From Talinum fruticosum (taxonomy: Eukaryota; Streptophyta; Magnoliopsida; Caryophyllales; Talinaceae), in contig JAITYX010000143.1 of assembly GCA_021018815.1 (NCBI GenBank), positions 186,001 to 250,000 of the forward strand: a stretch of DNA of 64,000 nucleotides, given 5' to 3'. The position numbers were made by a program, and so were the translations under genes. This document shows, one piece after another, positions 1 to 12,000 of the stretch; position 1 is the first letter of the stretch; the number at the start of each line of letters is the position of its first letter. The notes beneath the pieces are model-generated. The model saw only the letters and a program-made list of their open reading frames with translations. It was not told the DNA's origin and searched no databases.

Positions 1-418
1 CATGAAATTAGGTGAACCTCATAGATGAATGGAAGATCACACAGTCTAGGAAAGGCAAGGGCAATATGCTTCCTGAGTAATAAATCAGAATGGACTCTTT
101 TCTTTCAGCAGTACGTTTGACATTTCACTCTTCTTTGTCTCATTTCCAAAAGAAAGGCCTCAAGGCCAACGTGTAATTTATCACAAGTGCTGTTCATTAA
201 AGATAAACAATTGCACGCACTGGCATGAACTAGTAATTAGTTTAGCAACTAACTTTGTAATTTCTGAATTTGAACAAAAATTTCTTGTAAGTGTATAAAT
301 AACACTAGTCAGATAAATCTCAGATGAAGAAAGGAAGTGATCTGAGACTAAGCAGATACACAAAGTTAGTCATCAGAAAATAGGAAAGAAAAATTTAAAA
401 GTTGATAGCCCAACCCAC
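1..418 (-). other. Intron of the primase large subunit gene running off the left edge
   Basis: The last visible exon ends at 419 in phase 2 with a GT donor. I found no stretch in 1-418 whose minus-strand translation continues the primase family, so this is read as intron. Confidence 0.55.
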
Positions 419-3056
419 CTATTAGTAAGTATGAGGGCTTTTGATAGACTGCTGCGGAATTGTGTAACAACAAGAGAAACTACCTGAACAAGAGACATCG
501 ATAAGCTCAAGCCAAGAATACAGATTTAGGTAAAAATGAAATGAAGAACAATTAACACAATTGTTTCCACCTGATTCATAGCAACATAGGCATGTCCTTT
601 ATGAATGTATACTTTGCGCCCAGCCACAAGCTCGGGAACTTCTTCAAACGGCACCTTCATTCACCAAGCATAAAAGGGAAATCTATAATTGTCTCAAGGA
701 ATTCTCTACCATGGATCATATAGTCATGTATCAGTTAATTTCTGATGCCAAAAAAATAGATTTAAAGCTTATCCAGGGAAGAAAAGGAGTCATTGGGGTG
801 TGATTCTTTGGGGTGAGATGCAGACAAACACAAAAGACCATGTACTCTCCATGTGCAAAGCTTACTGCAGAGGAACTTCTTTTCCTACAACAGTGTAGCT
901 TTTATGAAGGGAATGGCGACACACAATTCAAGAAAACAGATCTAACCTTGTAGAAGATAACATCTCCTGCAAAACAACCAGAACAATGATAGTAAGGTGC
1001 TTTGCATTACAATATGAAACACACAGCAATAAGAACATAATTCTAAGATCTCTAAATGGCATTTCCAACAACACTTTCCCACTATACATGTGAACAGGCA
1101 GTCATTAAATAGGCTAACTGCACTCTTCTTTAGACTTGCCGACTTGGTGTTTATAATATTATGACTTTCACTTCTACCATAATACGGTTGATAGCACAAA
1201 ATAATAAGACAAACCTAAACACAGGGAGGGTCATGTTACATGAGATGAGGTGAGAAGCATGAGATATCAGGTATAAGGAACTTCAAATACAAACTCTAAA
1301 CAAAGGAAAAGTGACTAAATATTTATTCACAAGAAACTAGGCAAGGGTCCAAGCAGCAAGAATCATAGATGATTGAGCTTGTGGTTTTTCCATTCATTAC
1401 AACCACAACATAAGTGAAGGTGGATATGCAAAAAGACAGGGGAGGATGGGAGCAGAATCCACCGTAGTGGAGATAATCAGTTTGACCAGATAATCAACAA
1501 CATAGTAACCCCCGCCCCCAAAAAAATGTTACTTAGCTACTTTAACCATACTATAGTATTTTTTAGAATGAGGTGACTTCATATGATCGGAAAGATGAAG
1601 AAATGACAGCCAATTTTTTGATGATTGAACCACATATTGAAAAGGAAATCATGGTTCACGTAACCAATATCAGAAATACACTCAAGTTCCGAATAAAGAC
1701 CCAATATATTTCAAGACTACAAGCTATAAGCTATGCTGAGAACACCCTGTAGATGTTAGCCTATTTTGCTGAGAACACCCCACAAGAAAGAAAAACAAAA
1801 CCAAAAGGGGGAGAGGGCATTATATGGTTCTCCTTCGTGAAAGACGGCTGTCTATATGATAAGAATATCATAATCACTCAACAAACGACACAAATTCACA
1901 AAATAAGGATACAAAATATCAGTATGATCATATATGATCCACATCAAAAGCATTGAATTGATCTTACCACTTGTCAGAGATTGCCCAAGGGATCTTGCAA
2001 CTTGTGACAACTTCTCTTTCACACTCTAAGGATTACATAGGTGTCAAAGGTCAATAAAGCATCATATGATGAACACCTTTTTTCTTTTGGGACTATGCAT
2101 CATATAGTGAATATTAACGGACATAATAGTAATAAGAATATAGTAGTATTATTTTACTTTCACAGGAAAAGGTTAGCAAATACAATACCTCAAATTCAGC
2201 ATGGCTCACTGGTTTGTAAGGCAAATCAAACTCTGCTAGCAGAGCCCTCTACAAATAAAAATACCATCAACATGTATCAATATGAAGCACCATTTAGCAA
2301 ACTGATTTACTGGCATAAACTACACAATAGTTATACCTTAGATTCAGCACTCCCGTGCTTAAATCTGCAGCGGAATAAAGTCGTCTCCATTGACAAGAAC
2401 CACTTTCTCAATTCCTCCCTAGTATCATCGTTTGTCCAAAATCACAGTGTTAATATAAAAAGACCCTAGTAAAACAGAAGTATATAGAAAGAAAAATACA
2501 AATTAAAGCATAATTACGTTCTGCAGTAAACAAGGCGGAGAACAAAGTGAGAGATTATATCCTTGTTAATGGTCTCGGAAGCCAGCGGATGTCCCATGTG
2601 TGCTTTCCATAAATTATCCACCTATTTAAATCAGATTATTCACCTATTAGCAACTAACAATTATTATTTCATACAATATTACAGTAATTTCAAAATAAAC
2701 AAGAAATGACTAAATTAGGCTAAATTAGACAGGGCAATAAAGAAGCACCAAAATCTCAATTTCGTCAGGCTTTTTTCCACGAGAAAGTCCGTCAGAAATC
2801 CCCTTCAGCACTAATATTTGATTTCAGGAAAAGCAACAAATACGATTAGCTGAAAACCCTAGCGGCGATAATGAGTGTAACTGAAAATGAAGAATTGAGC
2901 GAAATCAAGAGATATACCTCGGAGACGATCTACAGCGAAAAGCTCGAAATCTTCGAGGCGGACTTCGAGATTAGGAGCAGATCGGTAAAGTGGAAGCGTC
3001 GAAACTACGGCGTCGCCGGCAGTAGATTTTCTCTGAGATCGAACGATTTCCATCAC
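419..3056 (-). CDS. PRIM2: DNA primase large subunit (PRIM2), 5' nine exons, partial
   Basis: Large, iron-sulfur-containing subunit of primase in the DNA polymerase alpha-primase complex, which makes RNA primers at nuclear replication origins and on the lagging strand. Exons read from the right: 3056-2918, 2810-2749, 2621-2518, 2418-2337, 2248-2189, 2025-1968, 966-947, 654-571, 483-419. All join in frame with GT-AG borders and give about 224 residues, roughly the N-terminal half of a family of about 450-500. Diagnostic stretches include LPLYRSAPNLEVRLEDFELF and AVDRLR (exon 1), DIISHFVLRLVYCRT (exon 3), EELRKWFLSMETTLFRCRFK (exon 4), AGRKVYIHKGHAYV (exon 8) and TQFRSSLSKALILTNR (exon 9), which align with human PRIM2. 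Two ATGs stand in tandem; the second (3053) matches the usual MEIVRS start. Exon 7 is a 20-bp microexon. The C-terminal Fe-S domain must lie beyond the left edge; I saw no further exon in 1-418. Confidence 0.93.
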
Positions 3057-3099
<43 letters not shown>

Positions 3100-3332
3100 A
3101 ATCAGAAACTGACAATTTGCCGCCACACTCTTCGTCTCGGCTGTGGAGAGAGTAAAGCGAGGAGTGAAAATGGCGGGAAAAAATGCAAGCTAGTGCCGCT
3201 TTTACTTCTACGTCTACGGTTGGGCCGAGTTGTCCAATGACCGTTGGCCCATGGGCCAACTAGAACGATATAAACAGCTGATCGCGAACCAATGAGGTCT
3301 TGATTTCTTTTAGTGATTAAAATTAAATCACC
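3057..3332 (-). promoter_or_regulatory. Upstream region of the primase gene with a (CT)n tract
   Basis: A pure TC repeat of about 30 bp (3068-3098) lies directly upstream of the start codon, i.e. a GA tract in the transcript leader on the minus strand. Such tracts are common in plant 5' leaders. The rest is moderately GC-rich and probably holds the 5' UTR and core promoter. No TATA box was evident. Confidence 0.45.
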
Positions 3333-3589
3333 GTCTTGAATAGGGCTGGCAAAAAAATCCATACCGATTAAAAATCCATAAAATTTACCCCATTTAAAAT
3401 TCAAATGGGTGCTAAAATTTTGAAAAAAATGGGTATAGGGTGGGTATGATTAAAATGGGTATGGAGCAGGCATGGATATGGTTTTAGGCTTCACCCGCCC
3501 CATACCCACCCCACATAACACCCATAACCTATACCCTCAACACTCGCCCCATATCCGCCCCACTTAACACCCACAACCCGCTTTGCTAA

Positions 3590-3819
3590 GGTCCCGTTTG
3601 GTTGGGTAAAACTAGAATGGAACTTGATTCCTCCGGTTTCAAGTTCCTTTTTCGCTTGTTTGATTGGTTATTTCAACGATGTAACTTGAAATTTACTGAT
3701 TTCAAATTCCCCTCAAAACAAGGGAATTTGAATCCCCTCAAATAAGAGAGGAATCAATTATTAATTCTTCAGGGATCAATTTATAATTATTAAAAAAAGA
3801 AAAATTAGCCTATTTGCTA

Positions 3820-3883
<64 letters not shown>

Positions 3884-4442
3884 GTTGTTGTTGTTGTTAT
3901 TATTATTATTTTGGTTATTGTTATTATTTTTGTTATTAGGTTGGGGTACTTTTTTGTTATTGTTTTTTTAATTATTATTTATTTATTTATTATATATTTT
4001 TTCATATTGTTTAATAGAACATTACAGTTTGAAAATAGGTTTACTAAAAACTATAAATAAAATTTGTTAATTATTGAAAAAATTACAAGATAGTTAATTA
4101 AAAATAAATAAATATAAGATTCAATATCAGCAAATATGCTAACGAGCTTCAACTTTTATTGAATTAAATGATGACAATAATACTAATAATAATATTTAAA
4201 TAATAATAATATTTAATAATAATAATAACAATAATAATAATTTACAATGATGTAAAATAATTTTAAAAATAAAACAATTTTAATTTTATCCCATGATTAA
4301 CAACTAAACAATAAGAACTGGAACTTGATTCCATTCCTGTTCTTTACCAAACACTTCAAGAGAATATTCAAGTTACATACCTAACCCCTCGGTATCATTC
4401 CTCGATTTCATTCCATTCCAATTTTGCATACCAAACGGGGTT
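3590..4442. mobile_element. Nested MITE, PIF/Harbinger (Tourist)-like, with TAA target site
   Basis: The terminal inverted repeats GGTCCCGTTTGG and AACCCCGTTTGG (3' end reversed) extend imperfectly for about 45 bp. The flanks are TAA (3587-3589) and TAA (4443-4445), matching the 3-bp target of PIF/Harbinger elements. The interior is very AT-rich and carries the ATT microsatellite at 3829-3911. It has no coding capacity. Superfamily assignment rests on TIR style and TSD only. Confidence 0.65.
3829..3911. repeat. (ATT)n microsatellite with a (GTT) patch
   Basis: About 27 ATT units, interrupted by five GTT units near 3893-3907. It lies inside the MITE. Confidence 0.95.
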
Positions 4443-4793
4443 TAAATGTTTTTTAAAAAAAGAAATTGAAGGTTGAATTTTAGGCCCAATGTTTAAGCCT
4501 CAAATTCATTTTAAGAGAAAAACCTTAGTTTATGAGCGTCTTTTACCTACCTCTATCTTCCCATCTCCTTCCTCGGTGTCTTACTATCTATTTTTTTTTT
4601 GGTTGAACGGTGAGAAATGTTAAATATGAGTTTAATATAAATATTATTATTTTTATTCTATTTGTACCCAATAAAACCCGCATACCGCAAAATCCGGTGG
4701 GTATGGTTATGGGTACGCATTTTGAAAACGGTATGAATGTGGGTATAGGAAAACACGCCTGTACTCCGCCCCATTGCCAGCCTTAGTCTTGAA

Positions 4794-6064
4794 TATGTTT
4801 TACCTCCAATTCTTTCGTTTCTTCTTGTGTTACAATATATGATACTCGCTTTTACAACTTAATTGAATTATAAAAAATTTAAAAAAGGTAAAATCTAACA
4901 TTGAGTAAACATTAAGCCCTTCTATACATATAATTTTGCCTTCTATACTTTAGATTGACAAAGTTCATAAAAATAACCATTTTTCTAGTATTAAATGATA
5001 TTTTTAAATAGTTATAATAATTAAACTTGGTAAAACCGACCCGAATAGAACCTGGTCAACCCAAACAATTCAAAATTCAAATCGAGCCAACATCCGAAAC
5101 AGTTGAACCAATTTTGACCCGAAATGAACCAACCCGAAATATAATTGAACTGATTACAACCTCGAACCGAGCAAACCCGAATTGAATCGGATCCAAACTC
5201 GATTTTAACCCGAACCCGAATAAAAGTTACCCAAACCCGAATCGACCCGAATACGAATTTGACCCAACTCACATTTTTTTGGTGGGTCTCTCAAGATGGC
5301 CTTTTGTGCTTGTAGTTGTATAATTTTGATCGACCTAAAATCCTATTCAAGCGGGTCCATACCAAGGGATGGTAGTAGACCTTATAATATTGTATTGTGT
5401 ATGGTTAACCAAAACCATACTTGAAACCTACCCGAACCAACATTGACCCAATTCGAACCGAAACTGACCCGAATTTGAACCAATCCGAAATTAACCCAAA
5501 GTGAACCCGAACCGAACCCCAACTAGATCGACCGAAGTTGACCCAAACCGAAGTTGACCGAACTTAAACTAAACCAAACCCAAACCGAATGACCCGATTG
5601 TCGGGTCTAACACTAATTATAATCGGCGTGATTATTATTTTTTTTCAAATGATTATTATACCCCCTAATTAGGATTACTGCCCCAAATTTGGGCAATGCT
5701 GTTGAGAAATACTAGAACAGCTATAAAAAAAAAAGCATAAAATTATAAATACTCAGTTTTCTTATTTATAGCATAAATTCAGGGTCCCACCTGTCCGTAA
5801 CATTGAGGAGTCGCACATGAAAAAGAAAGATCCTAACCTAATCCTGATTTTGCAGCTCTACAAAAATTTCCAGACCAGGAAGTTCTTCCGTACATATAAC
5901 TAGTCATTCCCTTCACGAAACTCAAAGGGAACCCTAGCCATGCATATACCAGAACTGAATCCACAGACGGACCCCGGCAGCTTAAATGGGGAATCTCTGT
6001 ATAAGTTTGAAATAAATGTTTGATAAACACGTAAAAAACCAAAGCACTTGTGTGTAGCAATCTA
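4794..6064. other. Intergenic, with a degenerate CCCGAA-type repeat at 5030-5610
   Basis: The space between the primase gene's upstream transposon and the 3' end of the DUF1664 gene. From about 5030 to 5610 the sequence is dominated by imperfect ACCCGAA/ACCCAAA/CCGAAC units, the low-complexity filling common in plant hAT-like or satellite-like elements. The ORF through it (Arg/Val/Phe-rich on the minus strand) follows from the repeat, not from a gene. 5830-6064 probably holds the DUF1664 3' UTR. Confidence 0.6.
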
Positions 6065-9000
6065 CTAGAACTTGAAGTTCTGTGTGACGCTGATTGTTCT
6101 TGAAAGCACACTGGTGCTCCTGAGATTGGGCTGTCGTGGAGGTAATTGAGGAGTGGGAGAGGAGGTATTTTGTGGTGCATCGGAAACCCTCGGACTGACA
6201 TGGTCCCCATTAGATAGCCTTGGGCTGGGTGTGTTATCCATGGCTCCAAAAAGTCCTTGACTCTCCTGAAATGAAATGGAACAAGTATGTTGAGAAAACA
6301 GGAATTCAGAATAGGGAGTGGAAAATATGAATCGATTAATAGCAGTTGGTTACCTTGAGGCCAGCGGCAGAAATAGCATTCCTCAGGGGTTTAGCCTGAA
6401 ATTAAAACATGTTAGCAGGCAGCACAAAAGCAGAGTCTCGGATAGACATGCAGTTAACCAGTAACCCTGATTTCTGGGACGGGCAAGTATTTTCCACTGA
6501 CTTTCTATTCCACTTCAAACCCGAATCCTCCTAAAGTGCCAGCCCTTGAATGTGCGGAAAATGCACAGTGACGGTCTTTTACCGGCTCTTTTTTTCCTTC
6601 CTCTTATTTTTTAAAATAATAAGAAATTAAATGAAGAAAAGCATACCTGACTAGATGTTGAAGGAGACGGAAGCTCCACACACAAAGTAGAAGGAAGAGA
6701 TCCCGTCTACAAGATTACACAAGTCACAATAATTATACCAAAACCAAATAATAACACAACTTATAATAATTCTAATGACAACTGCAATTCTACTACAGAA
6801 TTTTGTAATTCAATTTGGGCCAAAACCATAAATCATGCACGTAGTCTTACACTCAACCAGCCAAGAGGCAGTCTCAAAAGACAAATCTTTTTCGAAAATG
6901 GAGCTAGTAAAAGAAGAAACATTGAATGATAGTATTGCAAATGTTACCTAGCAAATTCGTGGTAACATTAACATTAACATTTGTAGCTAAATAGACTTTA
7001 ACCAGTTAATCAGTTGGATCGAAACAAGAACATAAATGTCAATGGCTAGCAGGACAAAAATCCAAATCCATACCCCAAGAGTCCCACCTTTTTTGGGGGG
7101 ATGGGGGTGCCAATGTAACCGCCTTACCTCTCAATTACGTAATTGCAGAGAGGTTGGTTTCATTGAACCCTAGATTACAAAACACAGAATAATCCAATGA
7201 CAAGCATGTAATAGCATTGAAACAAAAGGAGATCATTTACTCTGGAGGAAGTTGTAATTTGTGGATGTTCAAGAGCAGGCCTTGAAGAACTGGAAGGTGA
7301 ATCCTACATTGCAGAAAAAGTTACAATTACATGAATAACCAGCGGGATTAGAAATCAAGATAAATTGTACAAAGTAGAAGACCTTAGCAAATAACAAGAG
7401 GTATCATGCCTTAGGAGTAAAACTAAGCCCCCAGTTTGCAGTCTTCTTTATATTCATTTTCTTTTCCTTTGTTTTTTTTTTTTTTTTTTTGAGGGGCAGG
7501 GGACCAGCTTACAACAATCGGTGTTTAAGTAACACATTAAAAAAACAATAGTTATTAATAGAGCTGAATAAACTACTTAACAGATCGTATGTACCAAATT
7601 TGGGGCAAATACATGCTGCCTCTAGACATTGAGTCAACAAAAATCCAAGAGGAGAAACTAGAACCATGCCTGAATACAGTCAGCAAGGACGCTCTCCGCA
7701 TTCAATGTAGCAAGCAGCAATTTCCCTACTCCTTCTTTAATCCCACCCTGAAAGTTGTTTGACCAGGGTTGTCAAAAAAAAAATTGGATTACTTGTTTCA
7801 TAATATGATTTTGCACACAATGGTTATAGGATCTATAAGCTGCACCTGCTTTCCTTGAATTCTGCCAAATTTCGTCTCCTAGCATAAGAAAAGGGATAGA
7901 GTTAAGATACTGTTGACAGATGATGCCCTAATAAAAGCTGAAGAGTATTTAGAAATACTGAACACATAAATAAAGGACAAAGTAAAAGAAAATCACCAGA
8001 GTCTGAATTTGACTGCTGATAGATTCGATATCTATAGCATATTTTGGCACCTCTGCACTCTGTTTCGTAACCTGGAAAACTTAAAATAGTTTCATAAGAC
8101 AACCTTGTTATCTTAGAAGCAAAAGTGAGCCACCAGAAATCCCATATTGAACTCAGATTACCCCGCATGAATGACAGATAAACATACATAAGAATTTGTT
8201 ACACGGCTGATAACAAAGGCCAATCTCCAGTGAAATATCCACAACAGTGCTTAACACTTCAATTCTCATCTTCAGTGACCTTCAAGGGCCTTTTTGCTTT
8301 AATAATAAGAAACACTGCCAAATAATGACCTACAACAGCCACACCTAAAATATGGAAGTACTCAGCCCCCCTTTCTTTCTTCTACAGCAGCCCTGTCATC
8401 ATCTTTTTGAGTTGTAAAATAGAATGTTTGGCAATAAATTCCTGGTCCTTGCTTATCTATGCAACTGCGAGGACAATACTGCCTATATTTGACTCCCCTA
8501 TCCTAACCTAGGTAGCAGCTGGGGAGTTGGGAGGTCTCGTGGTAATGAATAGATACGATTTAGTAACCTTGAAAAAGTTCCAATCACTATTTGAAAAAGT
8601 GGCACACAGAAGTGGAATCAAATTTGAGTTTCCAAAATTGACTGGGAATCTAACAGATTGCAAATTTTCGTTGCATCATAATTCGGAGTGAAATCAGAAT
8701 TCAATTCACTGCCAACTGAATTACACCTCTACTGGATGTTATATATATCCTTTGGAAACTCCAAAGACCCCTTAATATCACTGTAAAATGATGGTTACAA
8801 GGCATACCTCTTCCATTATAGAAGAATTATATGAGGCAATTTCATCAAATTTATCACTTTTCTGATCAACTTTAGAAGCTATATCCCTCTTAGCAGCCTG
8901 CAAGAGAAGTAGAACATGTTTAACGAAAAAACAACAACATAAAAATCAACAAATAGTATGGTCCAAAACTACAGATTACACTTCAAGAAGAGCTATAAAA

Positions 9001-12000
9001 GAGGCAGGGAACCTAACATCAGGTTTACAAGGTTTAACTGTTCAAGAGAAAAACTCGAAAGAAAAAGAAGTTTGTGCTTGAAGTCCCTAAACCTCAATTG
9101 TTCAATTTTGCCATATATCTGCACCATAATATTTCTCCCACAATTACGCAGTTTCCTAATTGGGATGTTACTGGGCAGTGGACATCCTCACTACAGAAAT
9201 AAACAGGAATGGACACCCATAGTTTCTAAATTTAAATAACATTCTAACAAAAAGCAGGAATCACATTTGCATGTTAGTAAACCCGTACAAAAAGCAAATT
9301 CTAGTTAGAGTAAATTTCATCACTTAATATTTAGCACTAGCTATTTATGTTCCTTCCCCCTCCCCCTTCTTTTGGAGGCAGTTTCACACTACGAACCAAG
9401 CAATTCTCCATATCTGGGATAAAATCAAAGAGCATGATAGCCGTGTTGACCTGGCAAAGCTTAACGATACCACAAACCGAAAAACTATTCTAACCCGATT
9501 CGGACCCGAAGCCCGAATCCAACCAAAACCGAACCCACCCTAATTGTTCCTCTAAAATTGCATAAGTCAGCTCGAACCAAATGGCCTGAAACCCACCTGA
9601 ACCGAGATCTCATCAAACCTGAACCCCAACTGAAAAACCGATTTGCCAGGCCCAAGAGTGGGTATGATGGCTCTCTTTGAAATATGAATGGAAGGAACAT
9701 CAGGAGAAAAGTGGTGAAACTTACTGAGATTGATTTATAAACTTGCTCAAGCTGCTTAGCCACAGAATCACATGCATCTGATAAGCCACGCTTTGTTGCA
9801 AACATGAAATCAGGAAGCTTCCAACCCTAAAACGAACCAGCGAAGTCAACAAAGCAAAACATAAAAAGGCAAGCAACCACAAAGGCCAGAACATGAGCCA
9901 AAAAGTAACACAAAGACAGTTACAGCATGAAATGGTCCCTCCAAGTTAGATTAACAACTTCCTAATGGTATCCCAAAACTACCAAAATCAAGTTGGTAAT
10001 TTTACCTAAGGAACGTCACTCACAAAAAGGATGCGAAAGGATGGTCAAGTTGATGACCTCCTCAATATCACAGAGCGACTTGGAAATCAATCATCAGCAA
10101 ACCTGAAATGCTCCAATATTCTGCTGTGCTACTCGAACTTACTAGAAGTGTCAAAAACAGGTACATTTTTAGGTGTAATACTCAATTAGAAAACTTTTCT
10201 GAAATTTCCAGTTTCCATTCCACCCATATAACAGGTGCCAATGTTTCCCAGTGCAGTTGAGCAGCACTGAAAACAGTTTGTCGCTCAATGACTGTCCTTC
10301 AATGCACAGAAAGTTAAGGAGATTCTAAGAGTAAATTTAACATGGCAAATGGGAAGAACCTCGTACTCATGAATGCACAGTGACAGGTGGCCAAACAAAG
10401 TCTTTTGAGATTGATAAATGGGAAAAGAAGCAGTGACCACTGCATTCAAAATGTTGACAAAGAATTAAGTCAAGATGGTAATTTTTATATTAAAAGGGAA
10501 GCTGTCTGATAGAAGCGGTAAGAGGAGAAGGGGGCAATTAAACATTTTGAGACACAAAGTTGACAGAATGCAAGGTGAAGAAGAAGATAGAAAACATTCC
10601 TGCATTTTTGCACCCAAACCAAAATATTCTAGAGAGGGAAGGTACAAAAAGATTGAAAATTCTCAAATCAAATCTGGCTAAAAAGCTTGAGAATTCAGGG
10701 GGACTCCATTTTCAAAGGATAATTCTTCATGAGAGAGCTTCAAAAACAATCGAATGGAAATTCAAAACATAGAAACTAACAAAAGTAAAATTTTAAATAC
10801 TTGCTTCTGCATATGAAACTACTTTGCTTTTGGCAGTTAGGCTACTTCAGTCACATTGTTACAGCATTGACCACCATTTTCTTTGCATCCACGGGGTCGC
10901 GTCTAAGTTAATTTATACACATAAAAATCAGACGATGAATATTCGGGAACATAAAGCTTAATATGAGAAGCAGAGATGAGTTAAGGGCTAGTGTTGCTGA
11001 TGTAGGTAGTGGTGTACTATATTGCAGAAAACTCAATCAAAAGAAGGCACTTAATTTTCTCCAGAATCTGAAGAAGAATGCATAATAAATTACCTTCCAC
11101 CACACATACCCATAGCCAATAACTACTATCACAATGATAACACCATAACGACGGCCACCTGCACAAAGTAAACCACCAAAATCCAGTGAGTTGCTAAAAA
11201 ATAGCAGAAGCAGGACATGAGATAAAACCCAAATAGAACACCCAAAAAGTAGATAAGCTTCACATCAAAATTCAAAAGCCAATACAGTAGATTTCATAGC
11301 ACAGGCAACAAGGGGTGATCAATAACCATCAGTCTAAAAATAACATTGAGTAAGAGGCAAGCCCAGGAGTTCCTGCAGCAGACAAATCCATCAAGCCTAA
11401 AAAACATTCCATTACTTATGATTTCTTCACAAACTCAAGGCACAGTGAATGTTTTTGAAAGATTATCTCCATAAGCTGGGGAAATGAGTTTTTGACTATG
11501 AGCAATAGGCTTGAGCTATAGGAATCCTTCAGCAAAAAATAAATAAACTAATAAATAACTGAAGGCATAATACTTTTGCCCAAAAACTCAGGGTCCTCGC
11601 ACCTTTTCAAGCTAATAAGACGGCCTGGAAGATATACAATCAAGTACACAATTTTAATTTTCTTCTTGGTGTTTCTTATTAAAAAAATAATAATAAAAGC
11701 ACACAACTCCAATAAGCTCTACACCCCATCAAAGAAGGGAGGGTAGCAACCACGCTTCAAAATGAGGTTGTTCCGCAACAAGACGGCCATATTGGAAAGG
11801 TTTTGAAGTTGAGGGAACTCTGTTCTGGCACATTTTAGTTTGTCATTTTCCACTTTGGCAACTGCTCTGACTATTCTGTAATGGAGAACGACCACAGTAT
11901 CAGATGTGAACATTGTTCTATATCCCTTTTGAAATGGAGAAAAGCATTTGTATCTTGAATTTATCAATATAATTTATATGATCTATTCTATTATTTACAT

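Larger units (their letters stand above)
3341..4785. mobile_element. Non-autonomous hAT-type DNA transposon with 8-bp target-site duplication
   Basis: The ends are TAGGGCTGGCAA and the reverse complement of TAAGGCTGGCAA. The element is flanked on both sides by the identical 8-bp GTCTTGAA (3333-3340 and 4786-4793), the duplication length typical of hAT elements. The subterminal parts (3410-3580 and 4670-4770) are full of GGGTATGG/CCATACCC subrepeats. There is no transposase reading frame. A second, younger element sits inside it. Confidence 0.8.

Noticed and set aside
3053..3404. Several ORFs on both strands around the CT repeat
   Set aside because: They consist of Leu-Ser or Arg-Glu repeats produced by the dinucleotide tract and overlap the primase exon 1.
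5021..5272. Frame rich in FGSIRVWV-type repeats
   Set aside because: A direct translation of degenerate CCCGAA repeats, without start context or domain.
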